Under the pieces are notes generated by a model. It saw only the letters and a list, made by a program, of their open reading frames with translations, made no database searches and was not told where the DNA came from. Shown here one piece after another: positions 10,475-22,152 of a DNA stretch of 64,000 bases. The stretch is from Parachlorella kessleri. Its lineage: Eukaryota; Chlorophyta; Trebouxiophyceae; Chlorellales; Chlorellaceae. The stretch is from contig BBXU01000034.1 of assembly GCA_001598975.1 (NCBI GenBank), positions 37,341-101,340 on the forward strand, read 5' to 3'. Made by a program: the position numbers and the translations under genes. Numbering within the stretch: the first letter of the stretch is position 1; the number at the start of each line of letters is the position of its first letter.

Positions 10475-12506
10475 CTAGACGGCATCATGGTACAAAGTGA
10501 GAAGCGTTGGCAAAATCGCAGCAATGGCTACTGCGGCGAACAAAGCTAGGAAAATACCGTACCCTGACACCAACCTAACTATGCCAACTTTTGCCTGTTG
10601 GCGTGCTGACCGCCAGGTGTGCGCCCTGCAGAGGTCCTTGTGGCTCTGCCAGTGTGCCCGCTGGCACTCAAGGCTGCACAGCACAGTTGTGTCAGCCAGG
10701 GTTATAGATGCTGCCACCGCATAGGTACAATTTTGCCTGGAAGGTACACACTGCCAGCTGCCCGGCGGTACAGAAGTCTCATTCACTCAGGAATGGCACC
10801 CTTCGCACATGAGAAGTGCAGCAGTAATTTGTGACCAGAGGAGGCAGTGGGACGAGTGAAAGCCCTGTCTCCCTCACAAACCTCTCCGTATGCAGAAGGA
10901 CGTGCCTCACCTGCAGTACTGCACTTGCTTGCACCTGCCGCACAACCTCAGGTCGGCGCACAGATTGCTACAGCCATTGCACTTGTCCCTCACAAGCTGC
11001 CCTGCGGGGTTGCCTGCTGTAGGCTGCGTCTTGTTCTGCGCAGGTCCTAGCAGCTGCCAGGAGTCATTGTTACGCTGCTGCTGCTGCTGCAGCCAGGGCA
11101 CCAATGCCATGGCCTTCTGCTGCCTGGCCTTCAGCACTGCGGTCCACTGCTTGGGCAGCAGTGCCTGGCAGCGCTCATGGGCTACCCTCGCCTGCTGCAG
11201 GAAGCCCAGGAAGGCACTGGGGGGAACAAACAATTCCTGGAACTCTGTGATCATCTTTTCTGATGATCATGATTGGGGCACCCCACACACAGTAGCTCTC
11301 CGAGAGAGCTGCCAGCTGGTAGCCACACAGGGCCACAGTGAAGTCCCTGCCCTGTTGCTCGGCCCGCTTCATCAAGTCCTTCAGCAGGTGGACTGAGAGG
11401 GCCGTGGGGCTCAGTGGCAAGGTGCGGTCAGCAAGCCACTCCGCTTGCTCTGATTGAGGCAAAACAGAGGTGTAGGTTGTTGGGCACCAGCTTGGGGAGC
11501 ATCTCTGCCTCAGCCCTCAAGCAGGGGAGCAAGTTAGTTGGTAAGCAAATTGGGCAGTTGCGGTTGCTGCAGAGGGTGTCCTTGAGGCCTGGGCGTATTC
11601 ATTTATTAATTTGCTGCAGAGGTAATCCCTCGTTTCTTCATAAGGGTTCCATGTGTCACACTTATTGCGGCCTCCCTGTCCAACAAGTTCAACAACCTCG
11701 ACCTGTCCATGCTCGGGTTCTCACCGCATGGACATTTACCCGGCTGCGAACCATGCAGTACAATCCCATACAACTCCGAGAGGCGGAGCAGAGTCATAGG
11801 CAAGACGTTGGAGGTTTTGCATAACCCGACTCACCTTGAAGGTCCTACCTAAAACACCCACCTGACAGCCGAGTGGATGTCAGCTTGTATGTCCCCGTCA
11901 GTTGAACCTGCCCAGTCTCTAGCCTGTACGCCTGTCAGCCACACCAGGTATGCCAGCAGCTCGTCATAGCTCAGCAGGCTGCTGGGGAGGTCTGCCTGCA
12001 ACTGCTGCAGCTCCTGGCGCAGCCGAGCAGCAAGCGCTGGGTGCTGCATCTTCTCCACTAGGCTGTTCAGAGCCGGCAGCACCCCTGTGAGGTGAGCTTG
12101 ACTCCTTTCTAGTGTAGGAATCCCAGCTGACACCAGCAGCACTGCCCAGATGCTAAGGTCGTCATCAATGAGTGCCGTAACCTGCTTGCCGAGGGCACCG
12201 ACCACTTGTACCTGAATACCGACTCCTGCCACCAAGCGATCCCAGGCAGCCGCATAAACTTTGTGCCTGTACCAAAGCGGTACTGCTGGGCTGAGATAGT
12301 GTGACCTGGTAAACTTGAGCGCCGCCAGGGCCTGCTGCTGGCGGGTGGAACGCTTGCCATGCCGCTGCTCATCCACCAGCTCATCAGCCAGCTCCCTGCT
12401 GCAGCTGACAGCACTCGATGAAGGCTGCTACCTCAGGGCTGCGCTGGCCAGGCGGAACAGCGGCGGCAGCCGCCAGCAGGCGCTCCTCTATAAAGGTGTC
12501 CCCCAT
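10475..12506 (-). pseudogene. MYND-finger family, copy 5 (frameshifted, with a membrane-tail exon)
   Basis: Exon A is 12506-11862, exon B 11515-10911 and exon C 10673-10475. It is closely related to copy 2. Relative to copy 2 it has +1 insertions in exon A after CQLQ (near 12,395) and in exon B near 11,447 and 11,240. Exon A is 645 nt and exon B 605 nt, both out of phase by the expected amounts. The finger itself (CNGC...CGRCKQVQYC) is intact within its own frame. Exon C is much longer than in other copies (199 nt against 67-94). After SLECQRAHWQSHKDLC it continues into a hydrophobic stretch, GIFLALFAAVAIAAILPTLL, ending eight residues from the stop, like a C-terminal membrane anchor. Confidence 0.7.
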
Positions 12507-13528
12507 CTGTGCCAAGGTAGCAGCGCCACTGCGGGTGGGTTGGCTTCAGCTGGCTAACTCAACCCCAGTTCCCAGTGAGCAGTTGATCGGTTTGAGCAAA
12601 CTGATCAAGGGTGATGGAGCTTGCCCCCCGCGGAATCTCCCTGCCTATCTATGGACGTCGCGCCCGGGCCGTGCATTTGATCACAAACAGCACATGGTGC
12701 GACAACAGAGTGCGAGATCAGATCAGCCCAACCTGCGTTACCAGCCAAAGCCGGATTTAGAAAGGGAATCTAATCAAAACAACATGCCGCATGGCTGCAG
12801 GAGTCCTATGCAGAGGAGTCCTATGCAGAGGCTGTGCACCCGGCATATAGCGGGACGCACCAGCGGCAATGCAGAATGTGAAAATGCAGAAGTTGCCCCT
12901 CCCAGAATCGAACCCTGGCGTGTTCCATTAGGATCACAAGGTCAAAAGCTGCCAGCTGACCGGGCTGGGGTTGAGGCACTCCGAAGGAGTGGTGGTTATG
13001 AACCCACTTACTCCCCAACGTGCTTTCTTCCCTGATGTGTTCTAACGGACCAGCAACGATGCAATGTGAGTGCATGATCAGAATAGACCAGTCCGTAGAC
13101 TAGGATCCTGACCGTTCCGAAGCTTGGGGACCCAAGCAACGGCGCTTTGCATAGCATATGATCTCCTCTAGTTCCCGCCATTATGCATGGGGGGGTTAAC
13201 CCCTCGAGGGGGCCCTCCCTAACCTATGGTTGCAAGCTGCTTCCCACAGGTGCCTGTAATGTTCAAGTCTACCCCTTGCCCTCAAGTAGGGTTCGACCAG
13301 GGTGCCTCCCTGGCTGCGTCATGGGTCCAACTGTGCGGGTTTGGTCTGCCTTACAGTTTGGCTGCGTCCAAGGGGAAGGCCTGAGGCTTGCAAAACTTTG
13401 TTTCAGTTCTCCCGAGGCTGGCTGGCTTGCAGGTTTGAGTACCAAACAGGGGTCTTCATTGAAGGCGCTTGGCCTTGGGCATCAACCCATAGGGCAAAGC
13501 CTGCCACTCAGCAGGTACCAGAGACAGC
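12507..13528. promoter_or_regulatory. Head-to-head intergenic region, copies 5 and 6
   Basis: This divergent spacer of about 1 kb should hold both promoters. It is interrupted by an insertion described separately (about 12,812-13,155). The remaining parts match flanks of copy 2 (GCCGCATGG, GGAGTCCT, GTTCCCGCCA) and of copy 4 (AGGGTTCGACCA). Confidence 0.5.
12812..13155 (-). mobile_element. SINE-like insertion upstream of copy 5
   Basis: Comparison with the paralogous flank of copy 2 (4030-4110) shows about 340 bp present here and absent there, between GGAGTCCT and the ATGATCTC segment. Read on the minus strand, it has a tRNA-like head (12,990 to 12,895): a hairpin GGTCA...TGACC, then CCAGG-GTTCGAT-TCTGG, a T-arm with a B-box-like core. 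After this comes a tail of about 55 bp (12,885 to 12,830) that recurs at 38,048-38,103. A 15-bp tandem repeat (AGTCCTATGCAGAGG, twice, about 12,804-12,833) abuts the tail. Boundaries are approximate. Confidence 0.5.
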
Positions 13529-15621
13529 ATGGAGGCCGGCTTCCTGGAGAAGCGCTTGGCGGCCGCTACCAGGGTCCGGCCCAGACAGCGCAGCCCTGAG
13601 GTAGCAGCTTTTATAGAGTGTTGCCAGCTGCAGCAGGAACTGGCGCAGGAGCTGCAGCAGGGCCTGCACACGACCCGCCAGCAGCAGGCCCTGGCTGACC
13701 TCAAGCTCACCAGGTCCCACATCCTCAGCCCGGCAGTGCCGCTTTGGTACAGGAACGCTCCCTACCTTGCTGCCTGGGAACGCCTGAGGACAGCAGCGGT
13801 CTTAGAGGATTCTGAGCCATTTGCTAATGCTGGCGAGCGCATCATGGCATTGACAGATATCAGCTTCAGCATGCCGACGCTGCTCCTTGTGGCAGCAGGG
13901 GTGTCCAGATTTGTCCGGAGCCAGGCACACGTCACACGGCTACTACCGACGTACAACCACATAGTTGAGCGCATGCAGCGGCCAGAGTTAGCTGCACGGC
14001 TGCGGCAGGAGCTGGCTCAGCTGCAGGCCAACCTACCGCAGCCTGCTCAGCTATGAGCAGCTGCTGGCACACTTTCTGTACCTGGCAGGGCAGCAGTCTG
14101 CAAACATGGTGACCATGGGCATCAAGAGCATGGCTGAAGATATTGGCAATTCTGACAGATGAGTTGCACCGAGCTGGCCACGACCAGCCTTAGCCCATGC
14201 AGGCGTCCGGTCTGGGGAGTTTGGGTTGCTGACTGCTGCCTTCAGATGCTGGTTCTTGACCACCAGGGTTGCATATACAATACAATACAAAGCTTTAACG
14301 TCCACGGTGCCGTCGGACACATGGGACCGGGGGATGGGGGTGGAAGGTGCCAGCAACCAAGACCGGTTTCGCCCTTGCTGAAGGGGCTCATCAGTTGGCT
14401 TTTGCTAGGTGGGGAGAGGGTGGGCGAGCTTTGCGATATGTCACAAACATGGTAACATTCCTGCAGTACTACCTTGCTCAAGCGCTTCTTCCTGCCGTTA
14501 GAACTAGCAAGCTTCCTTCATTTAGTGTTGTCCTGTCTGCTGAGCGCATGCGAAGACTGTTGTTGATTAAACAGACAAGCTGTGCTTCACCTGCACAAAC
14601 TGCCCTTCTTGGTTGCAGGGCTGCAGCCAAGCTAACTCCCCAGCTGGTGCCCGAGGCTCTGCACTTGCAGTTCCTTGCTACGGGAGCGGACATGTCAGTC
14701 CGCGTCAGAAATCAATTAAGCGACCGTTGGAATCACTACACTATACAACTCTCACAGCTCATTGAGAAGGCTCAGCGGGTCGGCAGCGACTTCACAGTGG
14801 CACTTTGCGGCTACCAGCTGGCAACGGTCTCCCTATACTTTGGAACGGGGGCTGTCGTGGAGCAAGAACTGGCTGGGCAAGTTGAGGGGACTTCGGCAGC
14901 TGCTGCAGGCTTGTCTGTGCTTTTCCCTCCCAGCGCCTTCCTGGGGTGGCTGCAGCAGGCCGAGCAGGCGCATGCACGCTGCAGCGCAGTGCTGCCCCTG
15001 CAGTGGACGGTGGGGTTGGAGCGTCGGCAGCACGCGGCGCTGGCCTGGAAGCCCTGGCTGCAGCGCCTTCAGCAGGAGGGTGATCGTTGGCAGCTGCCAG
15101 CGGAAGAGACAGTGAGTCAAGCCCGAACAGAGACGGCTGCGCAGGCGGTGCAAGCAGTGTTGGACCCGGCAGTACGAATCACCTGCAGCGGCTGCGGGAT
15201 CCCTTGGTCTCACCTACGCAGCTGCAGTGGCTGCAGGCAGGCACGCTACTGCAGGTGAGCTGTCCCACTGAGGGCAATGGTCATGCAGCTGTGTGGAGGG
15301 AGCCCAAGAGACAAGAGGGCATGCTGCACATGGCACACTGCTCACCAACCAGATCATTGCCGGCCACATCTATTTCGATGCTGCAGTAGTCAGCGTGTGC
15401 AATTGTGCCAGTTGATGATGAGAGCACCGGCTCCCTGGCCTACACCTCCTAGAGCTCGTGTGGAGCTGGGACAGGAGCTTTGATCTGGCAGGACTTCGTG
15501 CACTGGGAACTTCTCTTCGGTGTTAGTAGGGTGCCATATGTGCCTTTGCAGCCGTGAATGCCAGAGAGCTCACTGGAAACAGCACCAGGACGTCTGCCGA
15601 GCGCAGAGAGGACAGCAGTGA
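13529..15621 (+). pseudogene. MYND-finger family, copy 6 (frameshift and mutated donor)
   Basis: Exon A is 13529-14158, exon B 14619-15254 and exon C 15552-15621. It is closely similar to copy 4, including at least 250 bp upstream. Exon A lacks two bases near 14,036 where copy 4 reads LPRTLLSYEQLL, so the frame ends at LPQPAQL. Its 630-nt length confirms the -2. The exon A donor is CAG|ATGAGT, the same non-GT form as in copy 4. Exons B and C are intact: LTPQLVPEALHLQF, CGYQLATVS, PPSAFLGWLQQAEQAHARC, CSGC...CSGCRQARYC, SRECQRAHWKQHQDVC. The finger is therefore preserved but cut off from a normal start. Confidence 0.7.
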
Positions 15622-17279
15622 AGAGGGGGGTGGCGGTCTGCTGATTTGGAAACGGGTGGGACGAACTGGCCTCTTAGAAGGACCTCTGCCTTTGGTATGA
15701 CAGGTTGTTGCGAGCAAGTGCTATGCGGGGTGTGTGGATGTGATCATGTTGGCACTATAGTTGCATGGGTCTCGTAGGCAAGCTTTGGAGTACCCCAAAC
15801 CTCGTCCCAGCGGTTGAAGCCCTGAAAGGCAACATCTCTGTGCTGCCCTTTGCTGGTATTGTAACAGCAATCATAGGCCAGCCTTATGCACGAGCTCATG
15901 AGTTTACCTAAGGACCAATGATGGGATTAGTGTGAATCTCTAATCAGCCGGCCTGGCGACGACAGCCGTACTCAGCTGGTACACTGAAACCAGCTGAAGA
16001 CCTACACCACCACAGCCGAATGCTGAACCGGCCCCCGCACCCCCAGCGCATACATTCACTCAGCCCGACTCTCAACTGCCTGCTGCCAGCTCCAGATGGG
16101 GAGGCCTGTCGGTAAGTGTTGCAGCTCCTTGCACAAACGCGCTCCACCACTGCACCATTGCATCCTCTCTGTGTTGCTGTCATACACAGGCAGCAAGTCG
16201 GTACGGTGAGCCTGCTACCACCCACTACTTGCGGCTGTGGCTGTCACTAGCAGGAGAGTTTCTGCGCTGCATCTAAGCTGACCAGCTGCAGCTTCATGAT
16301 TCAACTGCCAATGGCACCAGCAGGCATTTTAAGATCTCGCATCATAGTACTAGTTGCGGACAGCAAGCGATCCATGGCTGCGTCTGCAGTGCACGGCAAC
16401 CTGTTAAGTGCGACTATGCTGGTTGAAGGAAGCTGAGTAAGTACCTTTGATTTTTGCAAGGGCCTACGGCCGCAGCAATGCTTCACCGGATACCAGGCCG
16501 CCTTTATTGTATTTCCTAGTGAAGCTGGCAGCACTTCCGAAGTAGACTGAGTCTAAAGGTGGTCACCGTGAGGCTGCGCTGTCTGTCAAGCACTGCAGTC
16601 GCCAGGCGTGCCTCTGGAAGCTGCCCTCTACATAGTATGTCTTGGGTGCAGACCTGCACAGCTTTCTTCTATTAAGATCGGTGCCCACTGGGTCGAGCGA
16701 GTAATGTACAAAATAGAAAGGCAACAGGCACACAGAGAGAGGCCATCAGCTCTTGCCTGCCAGCAGTGCTCTTCCATGCATGGCGTTAAATCCAGGATAA
16801 AAGCCAGGACTTCCCTATTGGCGGGAACCACATAAGGCGGCAGCTTGTGCACTGTCTCACTCTCCTTGGTTCGGGTCCGCTGTCTGAGCCCCAAGCTTTC
16901 AAGATTGAAAGCTTGAAATGTCAGGCTGCTTGAAAGGTAGGCAACGCATGGATGGGGCTGCTCGGGTAGGGCCGCCCTGCTAGGGCTATAGCTAGCAAAC
17001 AAAGCAGCAGGAAAACCTTTTTCAGATTTGCTTGCATGCCTGCTGTGACTGTGGCTGTACAGCACACGTGCTTGTAGCGCTTTATGTCCCTGGGCACTCC
17101 TTGCTGCTGCCACCGGTGTTGGTTGGGCAGCTCAGCCTGAAAGCACAGCCTAGTGGGGACGGGTCTGATAACCTAGTTGCATGCAATGCTCCCAGCTTGC
17201 CGCTGTCCCAGGACATATACATGGCTATGGCTGTTGCAGATGTTCTCATGATAGTAAGCTTTGCCATGCAGGCTTCAGC
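15622..17279. other. Long spacer between copies 6 and 7
   Basis: No gene was recognised in about 1.66 kb on either strand. The one clear structure is a perfect 10-bp inverted repeat with a 4-nt loop at 16,892-16,915 (CAAGCTTTCA, AGAT, TGAAAGCTTG). The final few hundred bases probably hold the copy 7 promoter. Confidence 0.45.
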
Positions 17280-19235
17280 TTGGAATTCAGCTTCCTCGAA
17301 GAACGACTACAGGCTGCCAAGGCAGTTCCACCTAGTCAACGCAGCCCTGAGGTGGCAGCCTTTATAGAGTGCTGCAGTGGGAGGTATCAGAGGAAGAACA
17401 GCAGCAGAAACAGCACCCCAACAGCCAACAGCAGGTCCTGAAGGATCTTAAGCTCACCAGGTCGGTCGTCCGGAGCCCAGCCAGTACTCTTGGCTACAGA
17501 AATGCTGTGTACGCTGCTGCCTGGAAGCGCTTGCAAGCAGCAGCCAAAATATCAGCCTCCATGTCCACCGCTGATGTTGCCTGCCGCATCATTGCGCTGG
17601 TAGATCATGACAGCAGCGTCGGATCACTGCTGGCAGTGGCGGCTGGGATTGTGGCAGCTGGCCGGACCGAGAGGCTGTCCATGTTGCTGGCGTGCAACAA
17701 CATAGTCAAGGTGATGCAACTCCCGGAGCGTGCAGCGCAGCTGCGGCGGGAGCTGGAGCAGCTTCAGGCAGACCTCCCCCACAGGCTGCTCAGCTTTGAA
17801 CAGCTACTGGCATATTTTGTGTGGCGGGCCTACAATGACACTTCTATCCTGACAGACACAGGGGATAGCGTGGTCACTGGAATAGCTGTGGCTCTCAGGT
17901 GAGGCCTCCTTCATGATCATTCACACCGCATGCATGAGGCAACGCGGAAACCTGGCCTCAGAAATCCAGCCAGGTTCTATGTCTTCAGTGGTTTGAGCCG
18001 GGGACGCAGAAGACCTTGATTAGAACACAAACAGGCAAACAAACAGGCTGCACCGGTGTTGTGGAATCTTAACCTAGTTGTATGTTTCTAACTAAAAAGC
18101 CTGCTTTGACCAGTTGTGTTGATATGCTGACCGTATGGAAGCTTGCATGCCAGAGCATGTTTGTCAGAGGGGTGCACATTGTACATCATGAGCATGGACA
18201 TGCAGCACGCCCCAGTGTTGTACACCTGCCAATCACGAGATTCTTGACAGGACACACGCTGCTGACCAACATGCATGCCTCGTGTAGGGCTACGGTGGAC
18301 GTGCTTCCGCAGCTTGCGCCTGAGCACCTCCAGTACTGCTTCCACTCTATTGAAGTCGCTGCCTGGTACGGCGGCCCAGGAAGTATACACCCACTCAGCA
18401 CGAGAGGCCAGTCAGTCCGCAATCTAATAGACTTGCTCAGGCGGGCGCAGCAGCAAGGCAGCGATAACACTGTGGCCCATTGCGGGTACAAGCTGGCAGC
18501 CTTCTCAGCAAAGTACGGTGCCTGGGCCTACAGATGTCAGCAGTTCGCATTGCAGCAGAAGAAGGACCCTGAGAGTCTGGGCGGCAGCGCATTTGCCCGG
18601 CCCAGCGCCTTCCTGGGATGGCTGCAGCAGGCAAAGCAGGCGCATGCTCGCTGCAACGAGCTACTGCCCCTGCAGTGGACCCTGGAGCTGATGCGCAGGG
18701 AGAAACAAGCGGCGGTTTGCAAGCCGTGGCTGCAGCTGCAACAGAAGGAGGGGGACTGCTGGCAGCAGGAGGGATCCGAGCCAAATCCAGACCCAGAAGC
18801 CGACGCATATATGGAGCGTAGGAGGACAGCCAGGAACCTTGCAACAGTCTTCCAGTGCAGCGGCTGTGGCATGCCTCACTCACACTTGCAGACCTGTGCT
18901 GACTGCAAGCGGGCACAATATTGCAGGTGCGACTGCGTCCTGCTGCCCAAGGTCAGGGCTTTGACTGTTCCCGCAATGACTGTAGGCACACCCCAGTTCC
19001 CAGGGCAGTGTGGGCAGTATGCAGGGCAGCTCCGAGCATTATATCAGTCACATAGCTCTGGCAACTAGCGACCGAAAGACATAAGGTGCAGTTCACCTGC
19101 CAGGGGTGCATCGCGACTAGGTTTTAGTAAAGGCCTGTTTGACTGGGCCGGCTTTCTGTGCTGTGCAGCCGCCAGTGCCAGCGTGATCACTGGAAGAAGC
19201 ACAAGGAGTTCTGCCGAGCCCACAGGAGGGAGTAA
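17280..19235 (+). CDS. MYND-finger family, copy 7 (start codon lost, 1-nt deletion)
   Basis: Exon A is about 17280-17898, exon B 18288-18926 and exon C 19169-19235. The conserved start methionine is TTG here (LEFSFLEERLQAAKAVPPSQ). An in-frame ATG exists upstream at about 17181. One base is missing directly after FIECC (about 17,373), so the ORF runs out of frame until the expected Q-rich segment and DLKLTRS resume in the next frame. The 619-nt length confirms the -1. Exons B and C are intact: LPQLAPEHLQYCF, CGYKLAAFS, RPSAFLGWLQQAKQAHARC, CSGC...CADCKRAQYC, SRQCQRDHWKKHKEFC. The gene is probably inactive unless the deletion is a sequence error. Confidence 0.65.
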
Positions 19236-20330
19236 AGGGGAGCGAAGGAGCAAGCCTTGACTGTGGGTATAGTTGGGTCTGCCCTGCAAGGAATCACTGG
19301 TGCTAAAAGCTGGAGCCTTTGGCTTGGGTGGTTCTCCGGCACCATTGATGGGTTGCCAACGAAGAAGCAAATTAGACACCCAAAATCTGACAGGTCCTTG
19401 GCAGCAAAATGGTATCATTCATCCTGGGTAACTAGGTCAGTCTGCGGGGTTGTAATGTTGGATTGCTTGCAACAGCTTTGCGTTGTTCTCAGAGAAGGTA
19501 CTCGAAGTCAATGGGCGACATGCTGGCTGTGAAGAGCTTTTAACAGCTTCCGCCATGGCCCAAGGTATTCAAGGGCCAGAAAACAAGTGGTTTGATTGTG
19601 CCAAACCTCTAACAAGATTATCACCATGCCCCGGGGCTCACAAGGCCCTGCGAGCCCGCCAGGCACCTCACATGTTGCTGTTACAGGCCCAACTGCGGCT
19701 CGGCCAGGTGACACCAGCTGTTGATGGCAAAAGTGAAGTAGTTTGAAGCCAGGTATACAGTCATGCAGCCCTTGGGTGGTCCACACGCCCTATATCAGCT
19801 CATCCCACATGTCACACGCGTGTGCACAACAGCTTCCCCGGAGACTGAGTTCACTTGGGTATTGGGTAGACAAGCGCACACATATCTGACGGCAACAACT
19901 CTGCTACTAAGGTGGCTATGCATGGCAATAACGTAACAACACAAGCGGCAGCAGCCACTGACACTGGGACACTGGCATTGTTATTGTCACAGAGGTCAAA
20001 TGCCAGGCCATGATATGCTCACAGCTCAGAAACTTCACAGCTTGTGTGCAACCAGGCATGCTGCGCCCTGCACCATAACTGTAAGTCCTCAATATGCCGC
20101 AGCCAGCTGTCAATCCCAGGTCACCTACCCCAGAGGGCACCACATATACCGCCATGAATATTGGGGGAACAAGTATCCATTTGGCCCAGACCCCTCTTCA
20201 ATAACCAACTTGTCTGCTAGCGTACCAATGGAGCCTGACCTCAGCATTACAGCCGCCATGTCCCCAGCCTTGCCCCAGGCTCAGGCCGTTATACAGCATG
20301 CCGGCCAGGGGCAGAAGGGTCCAACCTACT
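19236..20330. other. Tail-to-tail spacer between copies 7 and 8
   Basis: No gene or clear repeat was recognised in about 1.1 kb. Several short ORFs are present, but none shows family similarity, and the stretch is 3' flank for both neighbours. Confidence 0.45.
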
Positions 20331-22152
20331 TCAGCCCTTGCATTGTGCCTCCTCCTTCTGCTGGTGCGCCTTGCACAAGCTCTTGTGCACCGGCCACGCC
20401 GCCCTCTGACACTCTCGGCTGCAGGATGGCAAGGTCACAGTCAGCAAGCTTGCAATGTTCTCCTCCACTGCACCCTCCTACTAGTGTTGACAAAGCTCTT
20501 CTGCGTGCCACCACAACTCTCATGCGCGGTCAAAGCCTACATGCATGCCTTGGGCTCTATATTCCCAAGTCCTACAGCAAAGGTTGCCGCTGCGCACCCT
20601 TCCAAGCCTGCAAGGTTGGAAACTAGGCAGGAAAATGCTGGAGATTCAGGGTTGCTGCCTGGCAGCCAAACCCTGGCAGCCATGGCAGTGGCAGCTCACC
20701 TGCAGTACCGCACTTGCTTGCAACCACCGCACAGACGCAGGTGGGGCGACGGCGCTCCACAACCGCTGCAATGGCCGGCTGCACCTTGGTCCGCCACAGA
20801 ATCCATTGTCCATATCCCATCTTCTGCACGTATTCAACGACCTCTGCCGCAGCGGGCGCCTGCCAGCAGTCCCTCTCCCGCTGCTGCCGCTGCAGCCAGG
20901 GCTTCCAGACCAGCGGCGCCTGCTGCCTGCCCTTGACCAGCGCAATCCATTCAATGGGCAGCACTGCCTTGCAACGCGCATGCGCTTGCTTAGCCCGCTT
21001 CAGCCAGCTTAGGAAGGCGCTGGGAGGGACCACCACTTGCGAGCCGTCCGAGCTACAACCAGCTTGCCCAGCCTGCCGGTGGTAAGCCCACGCCCCATAC
21101 TCCGGTGCCACGGCTGCCAGCTGATACCCACAGGTGGCCAGGGTCATGTTATTGCCCTGCTGCTGAGCGCGCTCTAGCAGTTCCCTGAGCTGATTCACAA
21201 TTGGCTGCTCTGCTGCAATATGATATGAAGCCGCCAGAGACCTCTGCTGCCATAATGGAGTCGAAGCAGTACTGTTCAGGTGTTCTGGTACAAGAGTAGG
21301 AAGCAGTTGGCCAGCAACCCTGCACGAGACAAGGCCATTGGTCAGCGCCCGACAGCCATTTCGCAACATCTACCATCCAAATTAAAGCATGCTGAGCAGT
21401 ACAAGATGTCTTCCTTACCAAGGGTGTCACCTGTTGTAAAGGCAAGGCTTCATTGGGGAACACCTGACCAACAGTACGCCCAGTCAGACCAGCAGGGGTC
21501 TCCGACGGCTTCATATCACCTCGCTTGAATGGCAAACAAGACTAGCCTACTGGGAGACGAAGGCACACCTGAAGGTTGATGCAATATCGGCATCAGCAGT
21601 GGGTCTCACGGCCGGTAATGCTGCAGCGTCGTGGAATGCCTGGCAAATTTTGCTTGCCAACAGCTCTTCATAGCTCAGCAGCCTCTGCGGCAGGTTTGCC
21701 TGCAGCCGATCCAGCTCCTGCCGCAGTATATTGGCCACTTCTGGGATTCGCATCTTCGCCACAATGCTGCTGTAAACAGGCAGCAGCCTTGCCTTCTGCC
21801 GCTCCCTTAGTGACAGCATCTTAACACCGACTGTCACCAGCAGCAAGGTATCAATGCTGAGGTCTGAATCAAGCAGTGCCATGATGCGGCTGCCCACCGC
21901 ACCCGGTGGCCGGGGTTCTGGTATCTCTGCTGCGGACTTCAGGCGCTCCCAGGCATACATGAAGACAGGGAAGCTGCAACAGATTGGCGTTGGGCCGATC
22001 ATGTTGGCCCGAGTGAACTTGAAGTCTGCTATGGCCATCTCCTGGTGCGTAGAGTAGCCCTGCCACTGCCCCTTTGCCAGCTCCCGCTGCAGCTGGCAGC
22101 ATTCTATGAAGGCGGCCACCTCGGGGCTGCGCTGGCTGGGCGGTGGCCGCAT
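20331..22152 (-). CDS. MYND-finger family, copy 8 (frame break before the finger)
   Basis: Exon A is 22152-21569, starting at MRPPPSQRSPEVAAFIECC. The usual dozen residues before PPSQRSP lie in another frame, so the N-terminus is shortened. Exon B is 21319-20700 and exon C 20418-20331. Exon B carries LLPTLVPEHLN, CGYQLAAVAPEYG, PPSAFLSWLKRAKQAHARC and KPWLQRQQ. The MYND half (CSGCGAPSPHLRLCGGCKQ, then VRYC) is in a different frame, reached by an indel between about 20,820 and 20,850. The 620-nt length is out of phase as expected. Exon C (SRECQRAAWPVHKSLC) is intact. This is the most divergent minus-strand copy. Confidence 0.65.

Noticed and set aside
12890..12992. Functional tRNA gene on the minus strand
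   Set aside because: The T-arm-like hairpin is present, but the acceptor and anticodon stems do not pair; it fits better as a SINE head.
16628..17113. Minus-strand ORF of 161 codons between copies 6 and 7
   Set aside because: No recognisable family motifs or conserved counterpart in the other spacers; probably a chance frame in GC-rich DNA.
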